Assembly (NCBI GenBank): GCA_020631735.1
Contig: CM036160.1
Coordinates: 3,270,407 to 3,334,406 of the forward strand
Direction of reading: 5' to 3'
DNA length: 64,000 bases
Source: Saccharum officinarum
Lineage: Eukaryota > Streptophyta > Magnoliopsida > Poales > Poaceae
Positions 11,430 through 23,189 of this stretch are shown here, piece by piece (position 1 is the first letter of the stretch; the number at the start of each line of letters is the position of its first letter). Both the position numbers and the translations under genes were made by a program. Under the pieces are notes generated by a model that had not been told where the DNA came from, did not search any database, and worked only from the letters and a program-made list of their open reading frames with translations.

Positions 11430-14400
11430 CGCTACAGGCGCTTTTACAGACCTCTTCTCACCGTCTAGGCGGGCCCAAGGCATCATCTTGGTCTTGTTGA
11501 ATCGGTCCTCGACAGCCTTGATCTTCTTTGGATGATCGGTAAAAAGCTAGACCTCTTCGTAGTTGTTGTATTGTTCGAGGCTCTGGACCTCATCGGCTCC
11601 TATGATCCACTATTTTCCTGACACAACCACATGCCTTTTTGTGTCCTCTAGATAGACATAGTAGGCTACTTGGGCGACATCGGTTGCTACTACCCATGGA
11701 TCATCTTTGTAGCTGATACTTTGGAGATCCACGGTGGTTAGCCCATAATTGTCCACTGCAACCACCTTCGGCTTGACCCACTAACAACGAAAGGCGATTA
11801 TCTGTAGCTCACCGCCATAGTCAAGTTCCCATATTTCTTTGACCTGCCCATAGTATGGCCTCCTTTGCCCCATGGACTCGTCGATGCCCTCATATCGAAC
11901 ACCACTGTTCTGTGTCGCGCTCTTCTTGTCCTTCTTTTTTGTGTGGAACCTGTACCCATTCATGTCATACTCTTGCCACATGGTGATTTGGGTGGACGGG
12001 CCTGATACAAGCTTCTTAACGGTCTCCGCTTCATCAGATCCTCCATGGGGTATGTCCTGCTCTTTGAGCCACTCCATGAAACTGCTCTTGTGCTGCTTCT
12101 GGACCCATGCCTCTGTGCGCTGCCCGTCATGAGCGGCGCGGATCTCTTCCAAGTGCTATTCAACATATTTGTCCATGGCCACTAACTGATGAAGGATGTT
12201 GTAATGAGCTTCTTGCACCTTTTCCCTTGGTACATTGGTGCATACTTTTCAGCCCATGTACCCCATCCCCGAGGTTCTACCTTTGTGCTGATGTACTGGC
12301 AGCACAATCGCTCTCCCATCTCTTATGCACTTCGCACACCACTTCACGGCCTCCTCGATTGTGTATGCCTCGTTCATAGAGCCCTCTAGGTAAGCACGAT
12401 TATCGACGTATCTATTGAGGGTGGACATGAACCACTCATACATCCACATCTAGTGTAGGTACATGGGGCCCAGTTGCTAGATCTGATTGACCATATGCAT
12501 CATAAGGTGTGTCATAATATCAAAGTAAGATGGTAGGAAGCACATCTTGAGCTGGCAAAGAGTCTCTGCGATGAACTGTTTCAGGGCAGGTAGTTTAGCT
12601 TCATCGATGACCTTTTGGGTGATGCGGTTAAAGAAGTATGACATCCATGTGATCACTATCTTCATGTACTCTGGACCGATAGCCCTGATCACAATTGGAA
12701 GGAACACCGTCAGCATGACGTGGCAGTCATGGGAGTTGAAGTTGGTCATTGTGAGGTCTTTCAACGAGACCAGGCTCTTGATGTTGGAAGAGAAACCGAT
12801 CGACACCTTGACACCCCTAAGCAACTGGCACACAACCCTCTGCTCGTCTTTCATTAGGTTGTAGGTCGCACCTAGGATTTTGACTTTACCATTCTGAGGT
12901 GGTTCCGGGCGAAGGTCCTGCCTGATGCCCTAGTTGAAAAGATCCATCTGTGACTTGAAACCATCCTTCGTCTTCCCCTTGATGTCCAGTAGGACACCGA
13001 TCGTGCTTTCAAAGACATTCTTCTCCAGGTGCATGCAGTCGATGGCATGGAGTGTATCTAGTGTTTTCCAGTATGATAGATACTTAAAGAAAATTGACTT
13101 CTTCTTGAAAGGAATGGTGGGGATAGGTGGTTCCTCCATCTTATCCCGCTTTCTCTTCTTTTTCTTGGTCCCCTCTTCTGCTATTGTAACAACCTAAAAT
13201 GGGCCAAGTGGGCCCAATTCGCGGGATGGGCCGATGTTACTGCAACAGAGCAGTGGGCTGATCACTATAGTTGTAGGTACTGTACATCTAGACTTCGGGT
13301 GCTATAGCGGTGTGGTACTATAGCTTAGACACTGTGGCAGCCCGTTTCTATAGCGCCAAATTGGGCTGGGCCGAATTCAGTTTACTGTAGCATCGCAAAC
13401 ACTGTGCAACCGGTGTTTAGTACTATACTGTGAATCCTGAGAGAAACCGACCGACTTAAATACCAGGGCCAAGGACGCGTAGTAACCTTCGGTTAACCGT
13501 TTTGAGCGAAGTGAGGATGAAAGCTCAAGCGGGTTGCTACGCAGGTGGGACCACTCCTCGGCAGAGTGGGCCTAGGCCGTGTATGCCAGGACTGGATGTT
13601 ACAACTATCTTCTTCTTTCCGAACTCCATCTCCATGTCCTTCACCATGCCAAACACCTTTTGCCAGTACCTAGTTCGTGCTGGTTCTTCAAGCTGCGGCT
13701 CGTCCTAGTTGTCGAAGTAGTTATTAATCATAATTGTTCTGTACCTGTGACCTTTGATGAGGAACCGTCTGTGCCTCGTGTACACCATCTTGTTGGATCC
13801 CTTAAGGTAAGTGTAGCAGTTACCGTTGATACAAACTACATAGTTGATCTTCCCTTTGATCTGCCCCGACAGTGAAAAAAGACTGGGGTAATCAGTGATG
13901 GTGACAAAGATGATGGCTTTAGAGTGAACCTCTTGAGGGACGCATACATCATCTCGACCCCATGGTCAAATAGTATCTTCATGTCCTCCATCAATGGCTC
14001 CAGGAACACATCTATATCATTGTCGGGCTACTTCGGTCCAGAAATAAGCATGGTCAGCATAAGGTACCTTCGCTTCTGACACAGATATGGAGGTAGGTTG
14101 TAGATGGTGAGGACGATTGGCCAAGTGTTGTGCGAGCTGCTAAGGTCATCGAACGGGTTCATCCCGTTAGTACTCAGCGTGAACCTAACGTTCCTGGCCT
14201 CTTTGCCAAACTCCGGGAAGGCGGCGTTGAAATCCTTCAACTGCATGCCATCAGAAGGGTGCCGCAACTTGCCATCATCCTTTTTATGACCTTCAGATGC
14301 ATGCCAGGACATTAGCTAGACATCCTCAGGGTTCCCAAATATAGCCCGCAGGTGATCAATGATAGGCAGGTACCACAGCAACAAAGCAGGACTTTTCCTC

Positions 14401-15097
14401 TACCTGTAATTGAACTTTCTAAGTTTCACCGCCACTAGCTGGATCAGCTTCTTCGCCCGATAAGTATTGGCGAGCACCTTGTTAGGCGTTGGGTACGTGG
14501 TAGCAAGGAGACTTAAGAGCTCATTGAAACTAGTGTCAGACTAGCCATGCCGAGCCTTCAACATCAACAACTGGAGGTTAAAACGCAGCGTCGTGCACTC
14601 CTTCAGACTGTCCTTATAGAGAGGATCAACTACCGCCTGCTTCATCTAAAATTGTCCAGCCACCTCGGGGAACCAAACAGAACGTCGTCTTCATCGAGGT
14701 GGTTAACTAAACCCTCAAAAAGTTGCACATCCTCGGGTTGCGTCACAGTAGCCTTCTCACCATCCCCACCACTGTTGTCATCATCAGTCATGTCTTGGAA
14801 TAAGTCCTCTATCGTGATGTAATCATGACCACCATCGTCGTTGCCGGCTGTTGCCGCCGCTGATGATGAGACAGGTTCTCGTACAAGATCTACATTCACC
14901 GGTACCACTGTCATCGTCGACAAGTTCCCTCTAGATGCACCGCCACTCACATCTACTTTTTCGCCGTGAAAAGTCCAGACCATGTAATCCTTTACAAAAC
15001 CAAACCTAACCAAGTGAGATTGCACCATGCCGTCTTCACAGACTCTCACGGTGAGACATCTAGATCTAAAGAAATAGAAGTTCTCTCTCTCCTCCAT
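11430..15097 (-). pseudogene. TNPD-type CACTA transposase (transposase_21, DUF4218, DUF4216), degenerate
   Basis: Segments occur in the family's order. An N-terminal part starts MEERENFYFF at 15097 and contains SHLVRFGFVKDYMVW..HGE. Then come SDTSFNELLSLL, the transposase_21 block with RHPSDGMQLKDF and NVRFTLSTNGMNPF (14028-14312), and HAIDCMHLEKNVF with GKTKDG (12930-13139). The DUF4218 part has NSHDCHVMLTVFLPIVIRAI and CFLPSYFDIMTHL (12477-12854), followed by YVDNRAYLEGSMNEAYTIEE. The DUF4216 part has TQNSGVRYEGIDESMG, YYGQVKEIWELDY and GLTTVDLQSISYKDDPWV (11.5-12.1 kb). Stops interrupt nearly every block, and a 419-bp solo LTR sits at 13185-13603. Confidence 0.9.
13185..13603. mobile_element. 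Short solo LTR inside the transposase relic
   Basis: Begins TGTAACAACC and ends GGATGTTACA, with TGTAACA/TGTTACA terminal inverted repeats. The flanks are GCTAT (13180-13184) and ACTAT (13604-13608), a 5-bp duplication with one change. Transposase-like coding is interrupted here. At 419 bp it fits a small or TRIM-type LTR. Confidence 0.75.
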
Positions 15098-15419
15098 GAA
15101 AATGGATCTAGATCTAGGCCAAGAGCACCCAAAATGATGAAGAAGAGAGAAAAATGAGGATAGGAGAGCCTTTATCTAGAATAGATCTAGATCTAAACAA
15201 ATAAAAGTTTTCTCTCTCCTCCGCGAAAATGGATCTAGGTCTAAATCTAGAGCACCCAAAATGATGAAAAAGAGAGAGGAAGGAGGATGGCAGAGCCTTT
15301 ATGTACCTCTTGTGGTGTCCTCCTCCCCCAAATCCAAGGGCAAAACCTCCCCCAACAAGATGGAAGAGGAAGACTCGTGGAGAAGAAAGGGGTTGGCGGC
15401 TATACATTTATGGCAGCGA

Positions 15420-15690
15420 GAATAACAGAGGCGGGCATATTGTAGTTGCCCGCCTCGGTTAATAGATATTAACGGAGGCGGGTGGCTTAAAGCATCCACC
15501 TCCATTAATCCATTAGTCGAGGCGGCCGCGTTACAAAAACTGCCTTGGTTAATGGTGGTTAACCGAGGCAGCCGACTTAAAAGTGCCTGCCTCTATTAAC
15601 TATTAACCGAGGCGGTCGGCCGGGAGGCCGGCCGGCCTGGGCCGGCCAAGGTATAACTGAGGCAGGCAAAAGGGGCGCACGCCTCGGTTA
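15420..15690. repeat. CACTA right subterminal repeats
   Basis: Multiple copies of CCGCCTCGGTTAA and its complement, several paired as hairpins, run up to the right terminus at 15731. They mirror the left array. Confidence 0.85.
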
Positions 15691-15750
15691 AGTTTCTGGG
15701 GGTGTCACGCATAATCAATCCTGTACTAGTGTATGGCTGTGATAATAATG

Positions 15751-15895
15751 TACTCCCTTCATCCAAAAAAATACAATTCCAGCTTTGGAACAAATCAAAC
15801 TTTCTTTAAATTTAGCCAAACTTATAGAAAATAGTATCAATATTTATGTCTCTAAATAAATTTATTATGGAAATATGTTCCATAATTAATTTGAA
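15751..15895. mobile_element. Stowaway-like MITE, 5' part
   Basis: Starts TACTCCCTTCATCCAAAAAA, the usual Stowaway (Tc1/mariner MITE) terminus in grasses, followed by AT-rich interior. The matching 3' terminus is missing. Confidence 0.7.
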
Positions 15896-17640
15896 AAGCA
15901 CTCTCCAAGCCTTTCATTTAGATCTAGTGGATAACAACCGAACGCCAACATAAATTAGGCAGCAATTCATGTTCATCGATACCGAATTTGCCACAACTAA
16001 CCATGCTCCAACTAGCACAGGTGGTTTCCAGTATTGCTAAACATGCCTCTATCAAGACTGATCTAACAAATATACCTTGTCATATCACCTGAAGCGATTC
16101 AATTAGTGGTTAAGCATTATTTTTCTGTTTCAAAGTTCGGTGTGGAGTAGTGCTGGGATTGAATCACACCAAACACCTAGCACTTCACATGTGCTTGCAA
16201 AAATGCACACTAAATCGTATCAACCTGGTTTCCAAAAATGAATCATCTGGATTTCATGAGTCTTGCACAAAAACCAACAAACACTTGTCTAAGAGGGACA
16301 TACCCTATTAGGGCATATGTACTTTGGGTTGTTTGATAACCGACAGGCTACCTATAACATCCTCAATGATCATCGAGAAAAGAAAGAGCATCATTCTAGG
16401 GTTTGGAAATAGATTTGGGTTTGAGGAATAAAACGTAAAGGCATTTGCGTTTTCTAATCATTGAAACATAGTATATGTGCATGCGCTCATATACGTATGC
16501 CCGAACCCTATGATCTCATATACAAGCATGCATTTCCTATGGGGAGGGACATGATGGTTATCTCTAAAGCTTGGGGTTGCTCAAGGGATAAGGGAGATAC
16601 AAATAGGTGCAACTAGCTTGGTAAATGTAGGCGGTGAAAAGGTGCTCACCATTGAAGAAATTTAACCGAGGTGGCTAGTTGTTGGAGACTAATTGCATTG
16701 GCGAGTTTATTATTTTTAGATAGAGGGTGGAATCAAAGCTACCTCACTTGTGATGGCAACAGTCGATGTAGAGTGGCCAAGGGCTTGGTCAATGTCGTCA
16801 CTGGAGGTCAAGGACGCCATGATGGGATTGAGGAGCATCTTGATTCATGAGGTCATCGAGTGTGTTGTGTGTAATGAGAAGGGACATTGCTTTTTTTCTA
16901 GAGAGGAGGGGGTTGGTGGAGTGGCCGGATAGGTCTCCGGGCCTCCTCCCTCCTCCACTCCTACTAACACCTCCGAGCCACCTTGCTCGTTGCACTCTGC
17001 CTTGGCATTAAAACTCAGCTAGTGAATTAAGGATTGGCAACAATGGATGACATGGGTGGTAATAGACACATGAGGTAGTGGGAGGGTTTATAGAGTGCGG
17101 GGCCATGGCTTGCATATCACGTGCATTGAGAGGAGACAACCAACATAAGGTGTAGGCCAAACTCGGTTGCGGTGGAGTAGCCAGGTGAATAGATGATGTC
17201 CAAGGTGACTCTACTTGCGTGTATAGGCAGGGCAGAGCTAGAACAGTTAAGGACCTACATGTTGAGTATAACGAGAAGGATTATGGCTCTATCTATATGT
17301 TACATGCTCTTTGAATTAATGTAGATCAGATCATTAGGTGGTCATAAAATACAACAATGTTTGGTGGTTTTTGTGGCCAGCCATGGGAGAGGCGTGTGAA
17401 TGACTTGCGTCAACTTGTCATTGGGTGGAAGAGACAACGTACATACACAAGAAAGGATATGTCGTTGTTACAAGAACCTTGAATTAATCTTGGCCATTAA
17501 TAAATGATCATGAAATGCAAATGCTATTGGCAGAGTCCTGAGCGGCCATTGGAGAGGCACAAGAGTGGCTTAGGCCCACCTGTCCTTCGAAGAAAGGGAT
17601 GATGGCATACATAAGTATCACTATTGTTTTAAAGTAGTAT
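15896..17640. other. Intergenic, no gene recognised
   Basis: No domain, RNA or clear repeat was recognised. A short stretch near 16665 (TTTAACCGAGGTGGC) resembles the CACTA subterminal motif and may be debris. Confidence 0.5.
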
Positions 17641-17644
17641 AAAT

Positions 17645-19831
17645 ATTTTTTTTTGAAGCAAAAATCATGGGGCAAAGCCCCCCGGCAACCGAATAAATAA
17701 AACCAAAGGAAAAGAGTAACAAACTTATAGGGGTTCTAACCAGAGGTTAGAAAAGACAGGAAAGGAGAGAAACTACATACCTATTTGTGGGGGGGACAAC
17801 AAAGAAGCGCTGCCAAACTAAACAAGAGCTAGTGACTAATAAGAACTGAAAAGGAAAAAACTAAGACTACAAGGCATCGAGACATTGAAGAATAGAAGAG
17901 CACAGATTATGCTTGATTCTGATCAGGTGTGTAGACACTTCAGTCTTGACAGCAGCCTTCCATGAAGCAAAGTTAGGAACCTTATTGTTGAAGATGAAAC
18001 CATTCCTCTCATTCCACAAGCACTATGCTCCCACCAAGAAGACTTCCATGAAGAAAGGCTGGTGGAAGTACTCTTTGGCCATATATATCCTCTGATGAAT
18101 ATTAGCATTGTCATTCCAAGTGATGCCCAGAGCAAACCATCGACTGATAGCCATTCAAAGAAAAGATGATCAGCTGTCTCTTCAACCCCTTCCTGACACA
18201 TCACACAGTTATATCCCTCCTCCAAGAATTTCTTTCTTCTTCTTAGAATATTCCTGGTATTTAGCCTGTCATTTAGAAGGAGCCAGCCAAAGACCTTAAT
18301 TTTTGGCACACATTTGGTCTTCCAAACCCAAAGCACAGATCTATGAGGTTGGATGGCTCTGAAATGATATTGATAGAACCTACTAGAGGAATAAGTCTGA
18401 TGACCCCAGATGAAAGTCCATTTGTCATTTTCATCAGAGAGGGAGGAGGCCAAGCTAGTCAGCTCAATTTGCAATTCTAGGAACTCATTGTATGCCATTC
18501 TGGACATAGGAATTCTAAAACAATGAAGCAAATCTTCAGAGGCCATCAAGACACTGAGAGAGGCCTTAGGATCCTTAGCATAACCAAAGAAGGTAGGGTA
18601 AACTTCAGAGTGAATTTTTTCATCAATGATCTTCCCAAAACCCAATGGTGTCCCCCTGCCAGACACACAAAGAGCAACATCTCTATACTACACATGAAGC
18701 CCGAGGAGACCTTTCCACCAAAAAGATCCCTTCTCTCTAGCAAGATGGGGGACAACATTGGAGTAGTACCTATTCCAGATCAATCTCACCCATTGGATGC
18801 TCTCTTTCCTATAGAATTTAACCAACTGTTTTAACAGCAAGGCATCATTCTGAAGACTTAGATTAATAACTCCCAACCCACATCTGGATTTTGGCCTTTG
18901 CACCAACTCCCAGGCAGCAAGATTATAGCCTTTATTTTTGAAATCATTTCCTCTCCAAAGGCAGTTTTTTCTATATTTATCAATAATCTCAATCATTGTC
19001 ACAGGCAATTTCAAGGAACACATGTAGTATGTTGGTAGTGAGGACATGACTGAATTTACCAATTGAAGCCTACCAGCCTGTGTAAGAAATTGAGAGCTAG
19101 CAAACATTCTTCTTTCAAGTCTACAGATTAGGGGAGCATAGTCCTTGACTTGAGGTTTAGTGAGCCCCATGGGTAGCCCAATATAGGTAAAAGGGAATGA
19201 GCCAACCAAGCAACCAAAAGAGCTAGCCAAAGCATTAGCTTTGGTATGATCAATGTTAATAAGGAGCAGGTAGGATTTATGAAAATTAACCTTAAGACCA
19301 CTGGAAAGAGAGAGCTTGTCAATAATTTCTTTCAGAAGAGCCAGCTAAGACTCATCTCCTTGCATAATGAGAATGGTGTCATCAGCATATTGAACCACTG
19401 GGAATGGGCAATCAGAATTCTGTGGGAAAGGAGGAAGAAGATTCCCAAGCACATATTCATGATTAATGGCACATTGTAATAGGTCAGCAGCAATGGCAAA
19501 GAGAAGAGGTGAGAGGGGGTGCCCCTGCCTAACACCTCTCTTGCACTTGAACTCTTTTCTAGAAGTGCCATTCAAAAGAACAGAGGTGGTAGCAGAAGAA
19601 AGCACATCTTCAATCCAATTAATCCATTTGCTTGGAAACCCTTTGGCCCCCAACATTGCTAGAAGCACACTATGTTCAACCAAGTCAAAAGCTTTTTCAA
19701 AGTCTAATTTTAGAATGATAATTTCTCTTTTGGACTGATGACATTGATGCAAGTATTCAAAAGCCCATCCCAAATAATCCTGAATTGTCTTCCCCTTAAT
19801 GAACCCATACTAATTTTCATGAATAACCTGC
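17645..19831 (-). pseudogene. L1-type LINE, 5'-truncated ORF2 (RT and zinc-binding region)
   Basis: On the minus strand the order is [22 protein letters not shown] core with [29 protein letters not shown] and the catalytic YADDT (19345-19773); the thumb region YIGLPMGLTKPQ and QAGRLQLVNSVMSSLPTYYM (18688-19230); and a zf-RVT domain with WVWKTKCVPKIKVFGWLLLNDRLNTRN and C..C...HLFFEW (17923-18666). A run of T at 17648-17656 on the plus strand is the element's poly-A tail. Truncation is at about 19831, losing ORF1 and the endonuclease. One stop lies in the RT (HEN-stop-YGF) and further breaks separate the parts. It is a dead-on-arrival insertion. Confidence 0.92.
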
Positions 19832-20391
19832 AAAGCCGGGGAGGTGAAGAAGCGACGCCGGGCCACCGCTAGGAAGGAAACAACAGCCGGGCAGGGCTTT
19901 GCCGCTGCTAGAAAAGACGCGGCTAGGAAGGGAGCCACCATGGAAGCAGCCGGCCGGGGAGGTGAAGAAGCGCCGCAGGGGAAGGGTGCCCTCGGGAAGC
20001 CGCGCTTGTCGCCAGGGAGAAGCCACCGCAGAGGGCTGCCGCGCCAGAGATCTGTGATGGCGGGGAAGAAGGATGAGAGTCGCCGGAGATGGGGAAGAAG
20101 GCCGGCCCTCACCGGGGAGTCATCGGGGACACGGGCCCTCGCCGGGGAGACGCCAGGGAATCATCAGGAGGATCCTACGTGGCAGCGTCGGGCTCCTGCA
20201 GCTGGCAATGATGGACGAGTGCGTGCATGCGAGCACGGAGAGAGAGGTGCGTGGGGGTGGGAGAAATAGGCAGTGCGATTTGTTGGCCCAATTGGTAGCC
20301 TGATAGGTAGTCTGTTGGAATATGTTTTTTATCTTTACTAACTAATTATAAGATAGGTAGCCTATCTAACTACCTGCTCAAGATGCTCCGA
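19832..20391. other. GC-rich unannotated segment upstream of unit U1
   Basis: A GC-rich stretch with an internal direct repeat (CCGGGGAGGTGAAGAAGCG near 19837 and again near 19955). Both strands are open for 100-140 codons, but the products are low-complexity Arg/Ala/Gly strings with no family resemblance, so I do not call a gene. Confidence 0.45.
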
Positions 20392-20420
20392 AGAGTGGGA
20401 AGTCACAGGTGTCCATGCAT

Positions 20421-21980
20421 TGTTATCAACGACGTATGGAATATGAAGTAAAACGAAATCAATCACAGCGGAGACACACGATTTAACGTGGAAAACCCCT
20501 ACAATGCGAAGGAGAAAAACCACGGGCACCAGCCAGCAACAATCTCACTATCTCAAGAGTTTTGGGTTACACGCCTACGGCGGCTTACAAGAGAATCAAG
20601 TCTCCAAGAAACCCTAATAAGGGTATATATGTACCGTTCATCATGACCAGCGGAATCTAGAATCCATTCATCATGACCAGCAACACAACCAGCAAGCACT
20701 ACCAGACAATCTCCAGAATCATCATCAGACGCAGCAGCAGCAACAGAGACCTTACCAGCCGACTTGTTTTTTCTCTTCTCCTTATTCTGTACTTTTCTGC
20801 AATCCTCAACATTATGATTTGTCAGTTTGCAATCAACACAGAACTTTTTATTACCATGCGGCTTGGACTTTGAACGGCCTCTCCTCTCGTAGTTCTTTCT
20901 ACCATCATTGCTATCATATAAGGATCTGTTATCAGTTCTGCCTCTCACATGCAAAGCTTCGCCCTTTGAGGACGACGTTCCGTCATGCTGCACCATAACT
21001 TTCATCTTCTCCTTAGACTGGAGAGCCTCATAAACTTCCTTTAGGGTTAGTTCATCACGGCTCAAAAGTATGGTGTCACGAAAATTTGCATACGAATTTG
21101 GCAAAGAACATAACAGTAGAAGACCTAAGTCCTCATCATCATACTTCACCTCCATCGACACTAGGTCGGCCACGATCTTCTTGAATTCAGCGATGTGGGT
21201 CATCACCGAATCCTCCTCCTTCATCTTCAGAGTGAACAGCTTCATCTTCATCTGCATCTTACTGGTTAGATCCTTGCACATACAGATCGATTCCAGTTTC
21301 AGCCATAGTTCTGCAGCAGTTTTCTCTTTCAAATACTCCTGCAAAATATCATTATGAAGATGTAACTGAATTAGGGCGAGAGCCTTCTGATCCTTGCGGA
21401 TCTCCTCAGGAGTCCAATTGGCTTTACTCTTGCCGAATTTATCCAGCGCCTCATCGTAGTCATGAGTCTGCGCCAGAATTCCCCGCATCTTGACTTGCCA
21501 TAGCAAGAACCGCGTGTCGTAGTTCAGCAGCGGAAGATCGAACTTCATCGACGTCGTCATGAATCCTACAGCAACCGAAGCTCCGGTACCACTTGTTATC
21601 AACGACGTATGGAATATGAAGTAAAACGAAATCAATCACAGCGGAGACACACGATTTAACGTGGAAAACCCCTCCAATGCGAAGGGGAAAAACCACGGGC
21701 ACCAGCCAGCAACAATCTCACTATCTCAAGAGTTTTGGGTTACACGCTTACGGCGACTTACAAGAGAATCAAGTCTCTAAGAAACCCTAACAAGGGTATA
21801 TATGTACCGTACCGCGGGGGCTCCGCCCCCCGCACCCCCCGTGTGTGCACGGGCGCGGCCTGATGGGCTGGCTTCAGACTCCGCTACGCTCCGGCCCAGC
21901 CTTCGGCTTTTACGGGCCTCCGCTTCGCTCCGTCAGAAGCCCGGCCTATATCTTGCAGTGAATTTGGAACAACTCCAACA
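20421..21980 (-). mobile_element. Internally deleted Ty1-copia retrotransposon, 1.56 kb
   Basis: A perfect 5-bp duplication TGCAT lies on both sides (20416-20420, 21981-21985), with TG...CA ends. The right LTR is 21594-21980 (387 bp). Directly inside it on the minus strand is a TGGTACCGGAGC primer-binding site resembling initiator-Met tRNA. The left LTR keeps only 20421-20637. The rest of that LTR and all of pol are gone. The junction carries two copies of TTCATCATGACCAGC (20637 and 20667), pointing to deletion at short repeats. Confidence 0.9.
20553..21560 (-). pseudogene. copia Gag with zinc knuckle, fused to LTR by deletion
   Basis: The start is the ATG at 21560 (MTTSMKFDLPLLNYDTRF). It is a Ty1-copia Gag of the UBN2 type, with FLLWQVKMRGIL and AELWLKLESICMCKDLTSKM, then an Arg/Ser/Lys-rich zone and a CX2CX4HX4C zinc knuckle (CVDCKLTNHNVEDC). 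Just at the start of the protease (HDEWILDSA) the frame runs across the deletion junction into LTR sequence and stops at 20553. Gag would form the retroelement particle. The element lacks protease, integrase and RT. Confidence 0.85.
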
Positions 21981-22125
21981 TGCATGGTGTCCACCCCCAG
22001 CGTGCAGCCAGTCTGCCAGTGCATGGACCATGTCCAGCGCCTGGAAGTGGCTCCTGCAAAGTCAGATGGATCGACCATCCACCGGCGACCGAGGAAAGGA
22101 TCCAGACCCGACGACCGAGGAAAGG

Positions 22126-22461
22126 ATGATGTCGTGCCCGAAGCTGCAGGTACCGGCCATGCGGGCGTGGCGCGGCCTCAGCGCGCGCCTCGGCCTCCGC
22201 CGGCCATGTCGTGCAGGGGCGGCAGGTGGGCTGGGGCGGCTGCGGAAGGAGGTGCGCATGTGCGAGTACGGCGACGTGCAGGCGATGCTCAGCAGACCTA
22301 GCAGCGGCAGCAAAGGCGCGGCGGCGGCGGTGGCAGCGACGCGGCAGGCCAGGACGGGGAGGAAGCCCGCCGCCATCGTCTCCGCTTGGAGCCGGCTGGC
22401 GTTCTATGCTGCAGGCTCTGATGTCATCTGTCTGTTGTGGTCCGAGCAGAGCAGAGCATAG
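22126..22461 (+). CDS. Unit U1: small basic protein of unknown function, 111 aa
   Basis: I do not recognise this family by name. The start is the ATG pair at 22126/22129, in the context GGAAAGG that other copies share (AAAGGATGTCGTCGTG). Residues 1-20 contain SCPKLQVPAMRAWRGL. A core at 36-56 reads GLGRLRKEVRMCEYGDVQAML, and a C-terminal part is RKPA..SAWSRLAFY. Compared with other copies, three residues are lost inside DVHVMWEML. The protein is Arg-rich, without signal peptide or membrane segment. The upstream leader holds the 1.56-kb copia insertion (20421-21980). Five related units in the window, two with open frames, suggest a genuine gene family, but expression is not shown. Confidence 0.5.
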   Translation: MMSCPKLQVPAMRAWRGLSARLGLRRPCRAGAAGGLGRLRKEVRMCEYGDVQAMLSRPSSGSKGAAAAVAATRQARTGRKPAAIVSAWSRLAFYAAGSDVICLLWSEQSRA

Positions 22462-23189
22462 CCGAGCCTCGAGCAGAGCTGCTCTGCATCTGCTACGTCG
22501 ATTCAATTTCAGACAGAGAGTGGTCCGGCCGGCCGGTTCTTGTCCGCCCTTCTTCCTTGCTAGTAGTTGCTACTGCTGGTACGGTGGCAGGTTCTGTCAG
22601 AGTTTGTACATACAGGCGGAGGCGGCGGCCGCGGCTGCTGCTGATGATTTTGGTCCATGTCCAAATCTGGTGCTGTTGCATCCTATAGTGATTTTCGTCC
22701 ATACTCCTTTTATTAGGACAGAGGGTGTATCTTACAACTCATTGGTAGTAATATAATTTCCGATTCTTGATGACTTAAAAATATGTGAAATAGACATGTA
22801 TATCCATTTTGTTGCATTCATTTATCGTAAATGGCTCAATGGTTTTGCTATAAAAAAAACAAGACTCAATGGAGGCAATACATATCATAATATCCGTTAA
22901 CAGGCTGGACGCTTTGCGTTCTAATCTGCAGGTGTTCAACTTGGGATGAATAATTTTAACTATAAACAAATGCAAATAGTCATTGTGTTTTTTTTAATAA
23001 GAAATAGCCATATTTTCAAAATAGTCATTACGTTGAAAAAACATTATACAAGATTTTTTATGGAACTGGAGGGGTTTACACCCCAGCACGAATTTTTTTA
23101 TTATAACAAACGAGCAATTACAAAGAAAACTTATTCATACAAGATGTTCGGCAACCATATTGAGAACACAAATGCTCCCTACAGGCCGT
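22462..23189. other. 3' flank shared with unit U4, then AT-rich DNA
   Basis: 22462-22680 repeats in U2-U4 (CGGTCCGGCC, TTGTACATACA, GATGATTTTGGTCCATGTCC). 22735-22870 (CTTACAACTCATTGGTAGTA and GTGAAATAGACATGTATA) repeats at 44160-45110, where it is split by another element. No gene is seen. Confidence 0.6.

Larger units (their letters stand above)
2429..15731 (-). mobile_element. Degenerate CACTA (En/Spm) transposon, 13.3 kb
   Basis: The right end, read on the minus strand, begins CACTAGTACAG. The left end reads CATTACTACAG, one change from CACTA. TAT lies on both sides (2426-2428 and 15732-15734), the 3-bp duplication typical of the superfamily. Both ends carry arrays of a TTAACCGAGGCGG-like subterminal motif. 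On the minus strand the gene order is TNPD-type transposase (11.4-15.1 kb), a TNPA-type gene (7.1-9.2 kb) and a Ulp1-like protease (3.0-4.3 kb). All three contain stops, so the element cannot move on its own. Two solo LTRs (4632-7127 and 13185-13603) inserted after it arrived. Confidence 0.93.

Noticed and set aside
13494..13575. A possible 5S-rRNA-like (Cassandra TRIM) stretch in the short solo LTR
   Set aside because: Only scattered resemblance; no recognisable 5S internal control region could be aligned by eye.
19844..20269. Plus-strand 141-codon open frame rich in Arg/Ala/Gly
   Set aside because: Low complexity, both strands open, an internal direct repeat, and no family resemblance.
22211..22756. 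181-codon frame overlapping U1 in another phase
   Set aside because: Shadow of the GC-rich U1 ORF; the core conserved across copies lies in the 22126 frame.
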